Shown piece by piece: positions 6,682 through 15,350 of a DNA stretch of 37,560 bases (positions within the stretch are counted from its first letter, which is position 1; each line of letters opens with the position of its first letter). Origin of the DNA: Leptobacterium sp964389205 (GTDB taxonomy: Bacteria > Bacteroidota > Bacteroidia > Flavobacteriales > Flavobacteriaceae); NCBI GenBank assembly GCA_964389205.1, contig CAYMDH010000037.1, forward strand, positions 1 through 37,560, in the 5' to 3' direction. A program made the position numbers and the translations under genes. Below the pieces are notes generated by a model. That model did not search any database and was not told the DNA's origin. It saw only the letters and a program-made list of their open reading frames with translations.

Positions 6682-7794
6682 TTAATATCGTTCGTTTTTA
6701 AAATCTTTAGCGATAGCAAATTTCATAGTTTGTTCTAGATAACCATCTAGATCGTAGGAGGGCATCGGACAAATTAATTCCAACAATTTTGTTTCAAATT
6801 CATAAGGCTTAGAAGTCAGATAAGGCTTTAAATGAACTCCGATAGAGTTATAATATAATTTTTCTAGTACATTCATATTAGACAATTCTTCGTCATTGTT
6901 ATTTTGAGAATGAACAATAGTAAAACTCTTGAAATTTACACTTTCTAAGATACTGGCAATTCCGCTTTTTAAATGTGTACACTTAGGATGAACGATATTT
7001 AATTGTTTGATTTCTTGACGATGAAAAACTTTAGAAATTACTTTTGCAGCATAATCAACAGGAATGATATTTAAGCCTGTATTCATATTGGCTGTAATTC
7101 GTATAGCATTTTTAGAAATCTTATTCATATAAAAGAATTTCCCCAATAAGTAATACACCATGAATTTGCTGATAAAAAACTTTGATTGCTCAAAAATATT
7201 ACCGCCTAAAACACTAGGTCTTAAAATTTGAATAGGAATACCTTGTTTTGCACCTTCAAGTTGTAAAAATTGCTCTGCTTTGTGTTTAGATTCTTCATAA
7301 AAGTTTCTATACACAGGTTGTATTTGTGTATCGTGATAATCGTTATCAATAAGCCCACCAATATTGCCAATACAAAAAGCTGTACTTATATAAATAAACT
7401 TAGAGATAAAAGGATAGAATGTATTAAAAATCTCTTCTGTAAAACCAAGATTTTCTTTAAAGATCTCGTCCTTTTGAGATTCATGTGTAGATAAGTTTAC
7501 AAAGCCAGCAGAATGAATGAAGAAATTATCTTGATTTTTATTTAGAAAAATAGCAGGTTGAAAAAAAGAAGTTGCATCAAGTACTTTTATTTTTTTAATA
7601 AAAACTTCTTTTTGGTTGGCAATTCGCTCTGGTGCAGCTCCACTATCAAGAAGTGCTTTTAATCGTTCTACAGGAGATTTGCCATTCTTTTTTCGGATTA
7701 AAAGAAATATTTGATCAATATGTTCTTGTTGTAATAGTTCAAACAATACGTTTGATCCCAGCGTTCCGGTTGTACCGGTCATTATTATATTCAT
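6682..7794 (-). CDS. SDR-family reductase (thioester/acyl reductase-like, NAD-binding type 4)
   Basis: A 370-residue Rossmann-fold protein. The N-terminal glycine motif is TGTTGTLG (6-13). The extended-SDR catalytic elements are YISTAF (about 135-140) and the YEESK pair Tyr166/Lys170. The inserted layout FIHSAGFVNLS (92-102) resembles male-sterility or thioester-reductase domains, which reduce acyl thioesters with NADPH; the true substrate is unknown. It lacks an attached carrier or adenylation domain. An AGGAG sequence lies just upstream of the ATG at 7792-7794, a clear Shine-Dalgarno site that is uncommon in this lineage and supports the start. The 131 bases between this gene and the thioredoxin-like gene show no feature I can name. 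Confidence 0.75.
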   Translation of the reverse strand: MNIIMTGTTGTLGSNVLFELLQQEHIDQIFLLIRKKNGKSPVERLKALLDSGAAPERIANQKEVFIKKIKVLDATSFFQPAIFLNKNQDNFFIHSAGFVNLSTHESQKDEIFKENLGFTEEIFNTFYPFISKFIYISTAFCIGNIGGLIDNDYHDTQIQPVYRNFYEESKHKAEQFLQLEGAKQGIPIQILRPSVLGGNIFEQSKFFISKFMVYYLLGKFFYMNKISKNAIRITANMNTGLNIIPVDYAAKVISKVFHRQEIKQLNIVHPKCTHLKSGIASILESVNFKSFTIVHSQNNNDEELSNMNVLEKLYYNSIGVHLKPYLTSKPYEFETKLLELICPMPSYDLDGYLEQTMKFAIAKDFKNERY

Positions 7795-7854
7795 TCGCTC
7801 CTAAAAAAGTGAATATTAAATTTTTGCGAAGATAGCATCTATTTTAGATATCAG

Positions 7855-8090
7855 TTAAAAAATCAATGTAAAAGTAGTTTCTTGAGTAGGGTCAATATCG
7901 TAGGAATTTGCCCCTCTACACCATTTACCTTTGCCTTTAATACAATAAACCCTTTTACATATTCAAAAGGAATTTCAACAACTTTTGAATTTTCACCTTT
8001 CTTTTGAAATACTTCTCTGGCGCTTATTTGATATATATTTAAAAATAAAAGAGTAAAAAGAAATAAAAAGAATAAATAATGTTTATTCAT
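7855..8090 (-). pseudogene. Truncated retropepsin-like aspartyl protease remnant
   Basis: The intact frame encodes 75 residues: a hydrophobic signal segment (5-24), then VEIPFEYVKGFIVLKAKVNG, which is the opening block of periplasmic retropepsin-like aspartyl proteases and normally leads straight into the catalytic DTGA strand. Here the frame runs instead into ILTLLKKLLLH and stops at 7863. In the +1 frame the DNA reads GANSYDIDPTQETTFTLIF and stops at 7855-7857. That may be what remains after a deletion removed the DTG strand and most of the gene, or the end of a different gene joined by deletion. A full family member is several hundred residues, so this is very probably nonfunctional as a protease. 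Confidence 0.5.
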
Positions 8091-8153
8091 AGGTTTTTTG
8101 AGTTTGAATGAATTTAAAGATGAAAGATACTTTAAAAAGGTATTAACTTAAGA

Positions 8154-9962
8154 ATGAAAGAGTTAATAATTCCTCAATTTTTTTTAATAGCTTTGAGTAT
8201 ACTAATTTTTATTATCTGGTATAAAAACGACCATCTTTTTTATAAAACTACTATGAAGAAAAGCATTTATTTGAATGGGAAAGGAAAAGAACAACATACT
8301 TATGATGCTATTGTCATAGGCTCAGGTATTAGTGGTAGTTGGGCCGCCAAAGAGTTGTGTGAAAAAGGATTAAAAACATTAGTTTTAGAACGAGGCCGCT
8401 TAGTGAAACATATCGAAGATTATCCTACTGCAAATTTAGATACTTGGGACATGGACAATCGAGGGCAATTAACACCTGAACAAGTAAAATCACATAAAGT
8501 TCAATTTAGGCATGGAGGAGTAGGATTGGCTAATAAGCATTTCTTCGCAGATGATCAAAAATATCCTTATGCAGAAGATAAAAGATTTGATTGGATCCGA
8601 GGATATCAAACAGGCGGGAGATCGCTTACTTGGGGGAAACAATGTTATAGGTGGAGTGATATAGATTTCGAAGCTAATAATAAAGAAGGAGTTGCTATAG
8701 ATTGGCCAATTCGTTATAAAGATATTGCGCCTTGGTATGACTATGTAGAACGTTTTGTTGGTATTAGTGGAGAAAAACTTGGGCTAAAGCAATTGCCGGA
8801 TGGGCAATTTTTAAAACCAATGGAATTAAATTGCCTAGAAGCCGAGGTTAGAAAACGAGTTGAAAAAACCTTTCCGGGAAGAAACATCACCATAGGAAGA
8901 GTAGCGCATCTAACAGAATCTATTCATGGAAGGGGCACTTGTCAGTATAGAAATAGGTGTAGTAGAGGATGCCCTTTTGGAGCCTATTTTAGTGCCAATG
9001 CAATAACATTGCCCGCTGCCGAAAAAACAGGAAACATGACCCTTCGCCCACATTCTATTGTACATGAAATTATATACGATGCAAAAAAAGGGAAAGCAAC
9101 AGGAGTTCGCATTATAGATGAACAAACCAAAGAAATGACAGAATATTTTGCAAACATCATTTTTTGTAATGCTTCTACAGTTGGAAGCACTTCTATTTTA
9201 TTAAATTCAACTTCAGATCGTTTTCCGAATGGAATGGGCAATGACAGTGGAGAATTAGGACACAATATGATGGATCATCATTTTTATGCAGGAGCAAGTG
9301 GCACTTATTCAGGAATGCAAGATCAATATTATCAGGGTCGCAGACCTAACGGAGTTTATGTTCCCAGATATCAAAATATTGATGAAGCTACAAAAACCAA
9401 TGCATTCTCTAGAGGATATGGATATCAAGGAGGAGCACAAAGAGATGGATGGGGTAGAGGTACCAACGAAAACGCATTTGGTGCCAATTTTAAAGATAGT
9501 CTAATGAAACCGGGTGACTGGACAATGATGTTAAACGGTTTTGGAGAATGCTTACCCTATCATGAAAATAAAATGTATTTACACAAAACTAAAAAAGACA
9601 GTTGGGGTTTACCGTTGGTAGTTTTTGATTGCGAGTTTAAAGAAAATGAATTAAATATGCGGAAGCAAATGCAAGTAGATGCTGCAGAGATGCTGGAAGC
9701 AGGAGGCTTGAAAAATATTGAAACTTTTGATATTATAGGAGCTTTAGGTAAAGGAATTCATGAAATGGGAACTGCTCGTATGGGGAAAAACTCAAAGACA
9801 TCAGTACTTAATAAAAATAATCAATTACATGCTGTTTCTAATGTATATGTTACAGATGGAGCATGTATGACATCGTCTGCCTGCGTAAACCCATCCATTA
9901 CCTATATGGCATTAACAGCAAGAGCAGTAGATCACGCATTAAAAGAATCTAAAAATGGATAG
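8154..9962 (+). CDS. GMC-family FAD oxidoreductase (sugar/gluconate dehydrogenase large-subunit type)
   Basis: A 602-residue flavoenzyme. The FAD-binding Rossmann motif is YDAIVIGSGISGSWAAKEL (about 50-68). A Cys-rich motif CQYRNRCSRGCPFGA (near residue 263) resembles the 3Fe-4S cluster motif of membrane glucose and fructose dehydrogenases. The C-terminal HEMGTARMG and ACVNPSITYMAL blocks carry the conserved active-site residues of the family. It likely oxidises a sugar or alcohol and passes electrons to the respiratory chain. The first 34 residues include a hydrophobic stretch (9-22) that could be a membrane anchor; an alternative start at 8253 would remove it. It overlaps the small-subunit gene by 8 bases. 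The substrate cannot be read from sequence. Confidence 0.88.
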   Translation: MKELIIPQFFLIALSILIFIIWYKNDHLFYKTTMKKSIYLNGKGKEQHTYDAIVIGSGISGSWAAKELCEKGLKTLVLERGRLVKHIEDYPTANLDTWDMDNRGQLTPEQVKSHKVQFRHGGVGLANKHFFADDQKYPYAEDKRFDWIRGYQTGGRSLTWGKQCYRWSDIDFEANNKEGVAIDWPIRYKDIAPWYDYVERFVGISGEKLGLKQLPDGQFLKPMELNCLEAEVRKRVEKTFPGRNITIGRVAHLTESIHGRGTCQYRNRCSRGCPFGAYFSANAITLPAAEKTGNMTLRPHSIVHEIIYDAKKGKATGVRIIDEQTKEMTEYFANIIFCNASTVGSTSILLNSTSDRFPNGMGNDSGELGHNMMDHHFYAGASGTYSGMQDQYYQGRRPNGVYVPRYQNIDEATKTNAFSRGYGYQGGAQRDGWGRGTNENAFGANFKDSLMKPGDWTMMLNGFGECLPYHENKMYLHKTKKDSWGLPLVVFDCEFKENELNMRKQMQVDAAEMLEAGGLKNIETFDIIGALGKGIHEMGTARMGKNSKTSVLNKNNQLHAVSNVYVTDGACMTSSACVNPSITYMALTARAVDHALKESKNG

Positions 9963-10548
9963 AAGAGAAGCTTTAAAACTAAGCGCCGCTTTTATGGGGT
10001 ATAGCCTTTCTGGCTTAGTATTTTCAGGGATGCTTCAAGGATGTGAAATAGAAAGTAGTAAATCTTGGGCCCCTTTGTTCTTTACAAAAGAGCAAGCACA
10101 TACTATTGGAGAAATAGCAGAACAAATACTTCCAAAAACAGCAACCGTTGGTGCAAAAGATGTTTTTGTAGATCGTTTTATTGATATGACAATAGCCAAT
10201 TGTTATACAGATGAAGCAAAAGAAAAATTTGTTAAAGGGTTAGAAATTTTTCAAAAGGAATGTGAAAAACTAACCGGGAAATATTTTGAAAAGTGTTCTA
10301 AAAAAGAAAGAGACTTGGTACTCTCTAAAAAAGAAACCATCCCTTATGATCCATCACGATATGTATGGGGGCGTAAAGTCTATGATGGAGACGAAACTCC
10401 TTTCTACAGAGAATTAAAAGGATTGTGTTTGTTTGGATATTTTAGTTCTGAAGAAGTTGGTGAAAATGTATTAAACTACGATCCCGTTCCAGGAAAATTT
10501 GTAGGATGTGTACCCCTTTCTGAAATTGGTAATGCGTGGTCGCTTTAG
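9955..10548 (+). CDS. Gluconate 2-dehydrogenase subunit 3-like lipoprotein
   Basis: A 197-residue protein of the gluconate 2-dehydrogenase subunit 3 family, the small partner of GMC dehydrogenases that helps their export or maturation. It begins with a DRREALKLS stretch, like the export signals of the family, followed by a hydrophobic segment and a lipobox-like MLQGC with Cys at residue 30, so it is probably lipid-anchored. The block FFTKEQAHTIGEIAEQILPKT (about 41-61) is the family signature. The 8-base overlap with the upstream GMC gene supports a two-subunit enzyme. Confidence 0.87.
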   Translation: MDRREALKLSAAFMGYSLSGLVFSGMLQGCEIESSKSWAPLFFTKEQAHTIGEIAEQILPKTATVGAKDVFVDRFIDMTIANCYTDEAKEKFVKGLEIFQKECEKLTGKYFEKCSKKERDLVLSKKETIPYDPSRYVWGRKVYDGDETPFYRELKGLCLFGYFSSEEVGENVLNYDPVPGKFVGCVPLSEIGNAWSL

Positions 10549-10639
10549 TAGAGTTTCAATTTTTTATTTGAAAGTAAATTGAAGGTTTTACCTTCTAACC
10601 AGCATTTAGTAACTGACTTATTTTAAGTTTTGCTAGCAT

Positions 10640-10757
10640 CGTCAGTTCGAGTGTTTCGAATGTAATGAGAAATGTATCGAGAACAAGATTCTATTATAAA
10701 CTACTTCTCGATACAAATTTTATTTCTTAAAAGTCATAAAATTTACTCGAAGTGACG
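10640..10757. repeat. Palindromic intergenic repeat (REP-like)
   Basis: The 254-base gap between the GMC operon and the LysR gene carries a nested inverted repeat. The outer arms are CGTCAGTTCGAGT (10640-10652) and ACTCGAAGTGACG (10745-10757), with one mismatch. The inner arms are TGTATCGAGAA (10673-10683) and TTCTCGATACA (10705-10715), perfect. The pattern of a GTCAGTTCGAGTG-type outer arm with an inner TCGAGA/TCTCGA pair resembles dispersed intergenic repeats I associate with Flavobacteriaceae genomes. It lies between convergent genes, so it may also serve as a bidirectional transcription end. I see no second copy in the window. The rest of this gap shows nothing else. Confidence 0.7.
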
Positions 10758-10802
10758 TTTTAATATTTCCGGGAATTGATTAAAAATAAATCTTGTCTTT
10801 GT

Positions 10803-11681
10803 CTATATAAATTTAAGAATTTTAGAGAGTATTGGATTTCGATTTTTCTTATTCCAAACAGCAGATAAAATAGTACGTTGTGGTATTTGAGATAATTCAA
10901 TGAATTTTATAGACATATCATATCCCAGTTTTAAAGAAGTAGGAACAATAGCAATTCCAAAACCATTTTCAACTAATTTAAAAATAGTATTTGCGTGTAC
11001 TGTGGTATGAGAAACCAAAGGAGTAAATTTTCCATAATCGAAAATACTCATGACACTTTTATAATAAGCAGGACTATATTCTTTCTCAAATAGGATAAAA
11101 GGTTCTTTTTTTAATTGAGATAACGAAGTGAAATTATGAGACGATAAAGAATGATCTAATGGTAATACCAGAGAAAAAGTATCTTCAAAAACTGGCGTGA
11201 TATTTAACGTTTCAGGAACTTCATTTAATCGCACAAAGCCAACATCAATTTCTTGAGATAAGAGCGACTCGATTTGACGCATATTATACATTTCCGTTAA
11301 ACTAAAGCGCACTTCAGGATGATGTTTTCGAAAAGCAATCAGTAAATTAGGAATTACATTTTGCATCGTAGAACCTACATACCCTAATTTAATATTTCCT
11401 TCTGCTCCTTGGTCTAATAACTTTGCATGAGCTAATGTGTTTTCTAAACTTTTTAATAGTAAAGAAGCTTCTTTTTTTAAATAAACTCCAGCTTGTGTTA
11501 ATATTACATTTCTATTATTCCTTTCAAATAATGTTATTCCTAGATCACCTTCCATCTGTTTAATCTGTCTGCTTAATCCTGGTTGTGAGATATATAGTTT
11601 TTCTGCAGCTTTTCTAAAATGCAAATCATTGGCAACAGCTAAAAAATACTTGAGATGTCTTAATTCTATTTGATTACTCAT
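10803..11681 (-). CDS. LysR-type transcriptional regulator, probable hut regulator
   Basis: A 292-residue LysR-family protein. The N-terminal winged helix-turn-helix spans about residues 5-65 (LRHLKYFLAVANDLHFRKAA, then ISQPGLSRQIKQME and LFERN). The effector-binding domain occupies about 90-290. It is divergent from hutH with only 75 bases between starts. LysR regulators commonly control the divergent operon in response to a pathway intermediate and repress themselves, so histidine or urocanate is the likely inducer (inference from position). A perfect inverted repeat at 11686-11707, five bases from its start codon, is a candidate operator. Confidence 0.9.
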   Translation of the reverse strand: MSNQIELRHLKYFLAVANDLHFRKAAEKLYISQPGLSRQIKQMEGDLGITLFERNNRNVILTQAGVYLKKEASLLLKSLENTLAHAKLLDQGAEGNIKLGYVGSTMQNVIPNLLIAFRKHHPEVRFSLTEMYNMRQIESLLSQEIDVGFVRLNEVPETLNITPVFEDTFSLVLPLDHSLSSHNFTSLSQLKKEPFILFEKEYSPAYYKSVMSIFDYGKFTPLVSHTTVHANTIFKLVENGFGIAIVPTSLKLGYDMSIKFIELSQIPQRTILSAVWNKKNRNPILSKILKFI

Positions 11682-11685
11682 AGTT

Positions 11686-11707
11686 ATTATTTATTGATAT
11701 AAATAAT
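11686..11707. promoter_or_regulatory. Candidate LysR operator between lysR and hutH
   Basis: A perfect 9-bp inverted repeat, ATTATTTAT and ATAAATAAT separated by TGAT, sits in the 75-base divergent region. Its A/T-rich palindromic form with T and A at the expected spacing suits LysR-type binding sites. Its position next to the regulator's own start codon fits autorepression together with activation of hutH. Function is inferred from symmetry and location. Confidence 0.5.
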
Positions 11708-11756
11708 CTTGTTAGGCATCAAAAATAATAAGAAATTTGAATTAAAAAGAAAGTGA

Positions 11757-13307
11757 ATGTTTAAATATGGAATTGATACACTTACCGTTGGAAAAGCATT
11801 GAATATACTCCACGGTCGTTTAAAAGCCGGTTTTACTCCTGAAGCTATTGGAAAGATTGAAAAATCTCACCAAGATGTTCAAACTATTGCACATGGAGAT
11901 CATACTGTTTATGGTATAAATACTGGTTTTGGCCCTTTGTGCGATACCATTATAGCAAAAGATAAAACCAGTGATCTACAAAAACGATTATTATTAAGCC
12001 ATAGCGTAGGAGTGGGTGAGCCCGTTTCTAAAGAAATATCTAAACTTATGATGATCCTAAAACTACATGCATTAGCACAAGGCTTTTCAGGAATATCAAT
12101 GGCTGTGATGAACAGAATTTTATGGCATATAGAAAATGATGTTATTCCAGTAGTACCCGAGCAAGGATCAGTAGGAGCTTCTGGAGATTTGGCTCCATTG
12201 GCACATCTTTTTCTTCCCCTATTGGGAGAAGGTAAAGTATTTTACAATAATAAAATTGTTAAGACTTCTGAAGTTTTAGAAAAATATAAAACGGAACCTT
12301 TAGAATTACATCCAAAGGCTGGGCTTGCGCTTATTAATGGAACTCAATTCATATTGGCACATGCCGTTATGGTAGTAGATACCCTCTATAGTTGTTTATC
12401 ACATGCGGATATTATAGCTGCATTAACCATTGAAGGGCTATTAGGTTCTAAAATGCCATTTCACCAAGCTTTACATCAAACACGTCCATTTAAAGGAAAC
12501 ATACACGTTGCCAAACGCATCAATCATTTTCTTTCAGACTCAGAGATTGTAGCATCTCATAAAAACTGCACAAAAGTACAAGATCCTTACTCGCTGCGGT
12601 GTGCTCCTCAAGTTCACGGTAGTTCCAGAAATGCATGGCTTCATTTAAAAGAAGCAGTAGAAATAGAACTTAATGCAGTCACAGATAATCCAGTTGTTTT
12701 CTCCGATGATTTTACTATTAGTGGAGGTAATTTTCATGGACAGCCTTTGGCATTGCCCTTAGACTACGCATGTTTGGCAGCTGCCGAACTTGGTAATATC
12801 TCAGACAGAAGATCCTATCTCTCCTTAGAAGGAAAAACAGAAGGAACTCCAAAATTACTCATGAAAGAAATAGGCTTAAGCTCTGGTTTTATGATTGTTC
12901 AATATACATCTGCTGCCTTAGTAAGTGAAAATAAGAGTTTGTGCTTTCCTGCAAGTGCAGATAGTATTCCAACATCACTTGGTCAAGAAGATCATGTAAG
13001 TATGGGGTCTATAGGTGGCAGAAAAGCGCTAAGAGTTTGTGATAATTTGATTAAGATATTAGGAGTAGAATTGCTTTGTGCAGCGCAGGCTTTTGATTTT
13101 AGAAAACCATTAAAGTCTAGTGCAACACTCAATACAGTTCATGATCATGTTCGCAAACATATCACGCATGCAACAGAAGATCGAATTTTTTCTTATGATA
13201 TCGAAAAAGCCATCACTATTATTAAAAGTAGAAATTTACTTGAAATAACAAATAAAAAAGAACATGACTTTGAAAGTGAGTTCCATCAACTTTTTGAAGT
13301 ATATTAA
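11757..13307 (+). CDS. hutH: Histidine ammonia-lyase
   Basis: A 516-residue cytoplasmic enzyme that deaminates L-histidine to urocanate and ammonia, the first step of histidine use. The Ala141-Ser142-Gly143 triad in GSVGASGDLAPLAHL forms the MIO electrophilic cofactor. YGINTGFGP (52-60) supplies the conserved Tyr loop. The length matches the family. It is first of four hut genes on the same strand, with 15-21 bases to hutU, and is divergent from a LysR regulator. The start ATG at 11757 follows an A-rich AAAGAAAGTGA leader. Confidence 0.96.
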   Translation: MFKYGIDTLTVGKALNILHGRLKAGFTPEAIGKIEKSHQDVQTIAHGDHTVYGINTGFGPLCDTIIAKDKTSDLQKRLLLSHSVGVGEPVSKEISKLMMILKLHALAQGFSGISMAVMNRILWHIENDVIPVVPEQGSVGASGDLAPLAHLFLPLLGEGKVFYNNKIVKTSEVLEKYKTEPLELHPKAGLALINGTQFILAHAVMVVDTLYSCLSHADIIAALTIEGLLGSKMPFHQALHQTRPFKGNIHVAKRINHFLSDSEIVASHKNCTKVQDPYSLRCAPQVHGSSRNAWLHLKEAVEIELNAVTDNPVVFSDDFTISGGNFHGQPLALPLDYACLAAAELGNISDRRSYLSLEGKTEGTPKLLMKEIGLSSGFMIVQYTSAALVSENKSLCFPASADSIPTSLGQEDHVSMGSIGGRKALRVCDNLIKILGVELLCAAQAFDFRKPLKSSATLNTVHDHVRKHITHATEDRIFSYDIEKAITIIKSRNLLEITNKKEHDFESEFHQLFEVY

Positions 13308-13328
13308 TTTAATAACGCATTTGTGAAA

Positions 13329-15347
13329 ATGACAGCGATAGATTTTAAGACACAAATTCTTCAAGGAATCCCTAGTGAACTACCTTTAAAAAAACCATTT
13401 CCAAAGGATATAAACAGAGCTCCTAAACGAAAAGACATTCTATCTGTTGAAGAAAAAAAACTAGCAGTTAAAAATGCATTGCGGTATTTTCCCAAACCAT
13501 GGCATGATGAGTTGGCTGCAGAATTTACTGAGGAGTTAATGCAATATGGACGTATTTATATGTATCGTTTTAAACCTACCTATAAAATATATGCCAGATC
13601 TATAGAAGCATATCCTTTTAAGTCAATTCAGGCAGCTGCTATCATGCTAATGATTCAAAATAACTTAGATCCAGCAATAGCACAACATCCAGAAGAACTC
13701 ATCACTTATGGAGGAAATGGTGCAGTTTTTCAAAATTGGGCACAGTATCTTTTAACGATGCAGTATTTAGCAATAATGACAGATGAACAAACGCTTCATA
13801 TGTATTCTGGGCATCCTATGGGTTTATTCCCTTCATCTAAAGAAGCCCCTCGAGTTGTAATTACCAATGGAATGATGATCCCAAATTATTCTAAGCAAGA
13901 TGATTGGGAGAAGTATAATGCCTTAGGAGTTACGCAATATGGGCAAATGACAGCAGGATCTTATATGTATATAGGCCCTCAAGGAATTGTTCATGGAACC
14001 ACAATAACAGTAATGAATGCTTTCCGAAAGATTTTAAAAAAAGACGACGATATCACAGGGAAAATTTTCCTTACTTCTGGTCTTGGAGGAATGAGTGGTG
14101 CGCAACCCAAAGCTGGAAATATAGCAGGATGTATTACACTTTGTGCTGAAGTAAATAAAAAGGCAGCAGTTAAAAGATACAAACAAGGTTGGGTAGATAT
14201 ATTAATAGACAATCTAGATGAGTTGGTTGTTAGGCTAAGAGATGCACAAGCTAAAAAAGAGGTTATTTCTATAGCGTATCAAGGTAATGTGGTAGATCTT
14301 TGGGAACGATTGTATAAAGAATCGATTTTTATTCATGTAGGATCAGATCAAACCTCATTACACAATCCGTGGTCTGGAGGATATTATCCTGTAGGATATA
14401 CTTATGAAGAAGCCAATGAACTTTTAAGAAAAAGCCCTGAGTTATTTAAAGAAAAAGTAAAAGTTTCATTGGTGCGCCATGCAGAGGCGATCAACAAACA
14501 TACTGTAAAGGGCACCTATTTTTTTGATTATGGGAATGCGTTTTTATTAGAAGCTTCTAGATCTGGCGCCTATGTTATGAAAGAAAACAATATCGATTTT
14601 AAATACCCTTCTTATGTTCAAGATATCCTTGGCCCAATGTGTTTTGATTATGGTTTTGGGCCATTTCGATGGGTATGTACCTCAGGCAAGAAAGAAGATC
14701 TTGATATTACAGATGAAATTGCTGCCCAAGTTATGACAACAATCAAGAAAACGGCACCGGCAGAAATTCAATTACAATTACAAGATAATATTACTTGGAT
14801 TAACGAAGCGAAAAAAAACAAATTAGTAGTTGGGTCACAGGCGAGAATACTATATGCTGATGCAGAAGGAAGAATAAAAATAGCGATGGCTTTTAACAAA
14901 GCAATTGCATCGGGTAAAATTACCGCTCCTGTTGTATTAGGAAGAGATCATCACGATGTAAGTGGGACAGATTCTCCATATAGAGAAACTAGTAATATTT
15001 ATGATGGAAGTAAATTTACTGCAGATATGGCTATTCACAATGTAATTGGCGATAGTTTTAGAGGAGCTTCATGGATATCTATTCATAATGGTGGAGGCGT
15101 AGGTTGGGGAGAAGTTATTAATGGAGGTTTCGGGCTTGTTTTGGATGGAACTAAAGCTGCAGAAATACGTTTAAAAAAGCTGCTTTTTTACGATGTTAAT
15201 AATGGCATTGCACGTAGAAGTTGGGGCAGAAACAAAGAAGCACTATTTGCAATTAAACGAGAAATGGATAGAACTCCTACCCTAAAAGTTACCCTACCCA
15301 ATATGGTAAATGACAACCTTCTCGATACTATTTTTAATAAAAAATAA
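13329..15347 (+). CDS. hutU: Urocanate hydratase
   Basis: Converts urocanate to 4-imidazolone-5-propionate using tightly bound NAD. Recognised from LITYGGNGAVFQNWAQY, LHMYSGHPMGLFPS, the Rossmann-type LTSGLGGMSGAQPKAGNIAG block, DILGPMCFDYGFGPFRWVCTSG and the C-terminal ISIHNGGGVGWGEVINGGFG. At about 672 residues it is longer than the roughly 555-residue proteobacterial enzyme, as expected for the longer form seen in Bacteroidetes. I place the start at ATG 13329 (MTAIDFKTQILQGIPSE); an upstream GTG at 13323 would add two residues. It lies 3 bases before the hutI start, so translation is probably linked. Confidence 0.95.
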   Translation: MTAIDFKTQILQGIPSELPLKKPFPKDINRAPKRKDILSVEEKKLAVKNALRYFPKPWHDELAAEFTEELMQYGRIYMYRFKPTYKIYARSIEAYPFKSIQAAAIMLMIQNNLDPAIAQHPEELITYGGNGAVFQNWAQYLLTMQYLAIMTDEQTLHMYSGHPMGLFPSSKEAPRVVITNGMMIPNYSKQDDWEKYNALGVTQYGQMTAGSYMYIGPQGIVHGTTITVMNAFRKILKKDDDITGKIFLTSGLGGMSGAQPKAGNIAGCITLCAEVNKKAAVKRYKQGWVDILIDNLDELVVRLRDAQAKKEVISIAYQGNVVDLWERLYKESIFIHVGSDQTSLHNPWSGGYYPVGYTYEEANELLRKSPELFKEKVKVSLVRHAEAINKHTVKGTYFFDYGNAFLLEASRSGAYVMKENNIDFKYPSYVQDILGPMCFDYGFGPFRWVCTSGKKEDLDITDEIAAQVMTTIKKTAPAEIQLQLQDNITWINEAKKNKLVVGSQARILYADAEGRIKIAMAFNKAIASGKITAPVVLGRDHHDVSGTDSPYRETSNIYDGSKFTADMAIHNVIGDSFRGASWISIHNGGGVGWGEVINGGFGLVLDGTKAAEIRLKKLLFYDVNNGIARRSWGRNKEALFAIKREMDRTPTLKVTLPNMVNDNLLDTIFNKK

Positions 15348-15350
15348 GCT

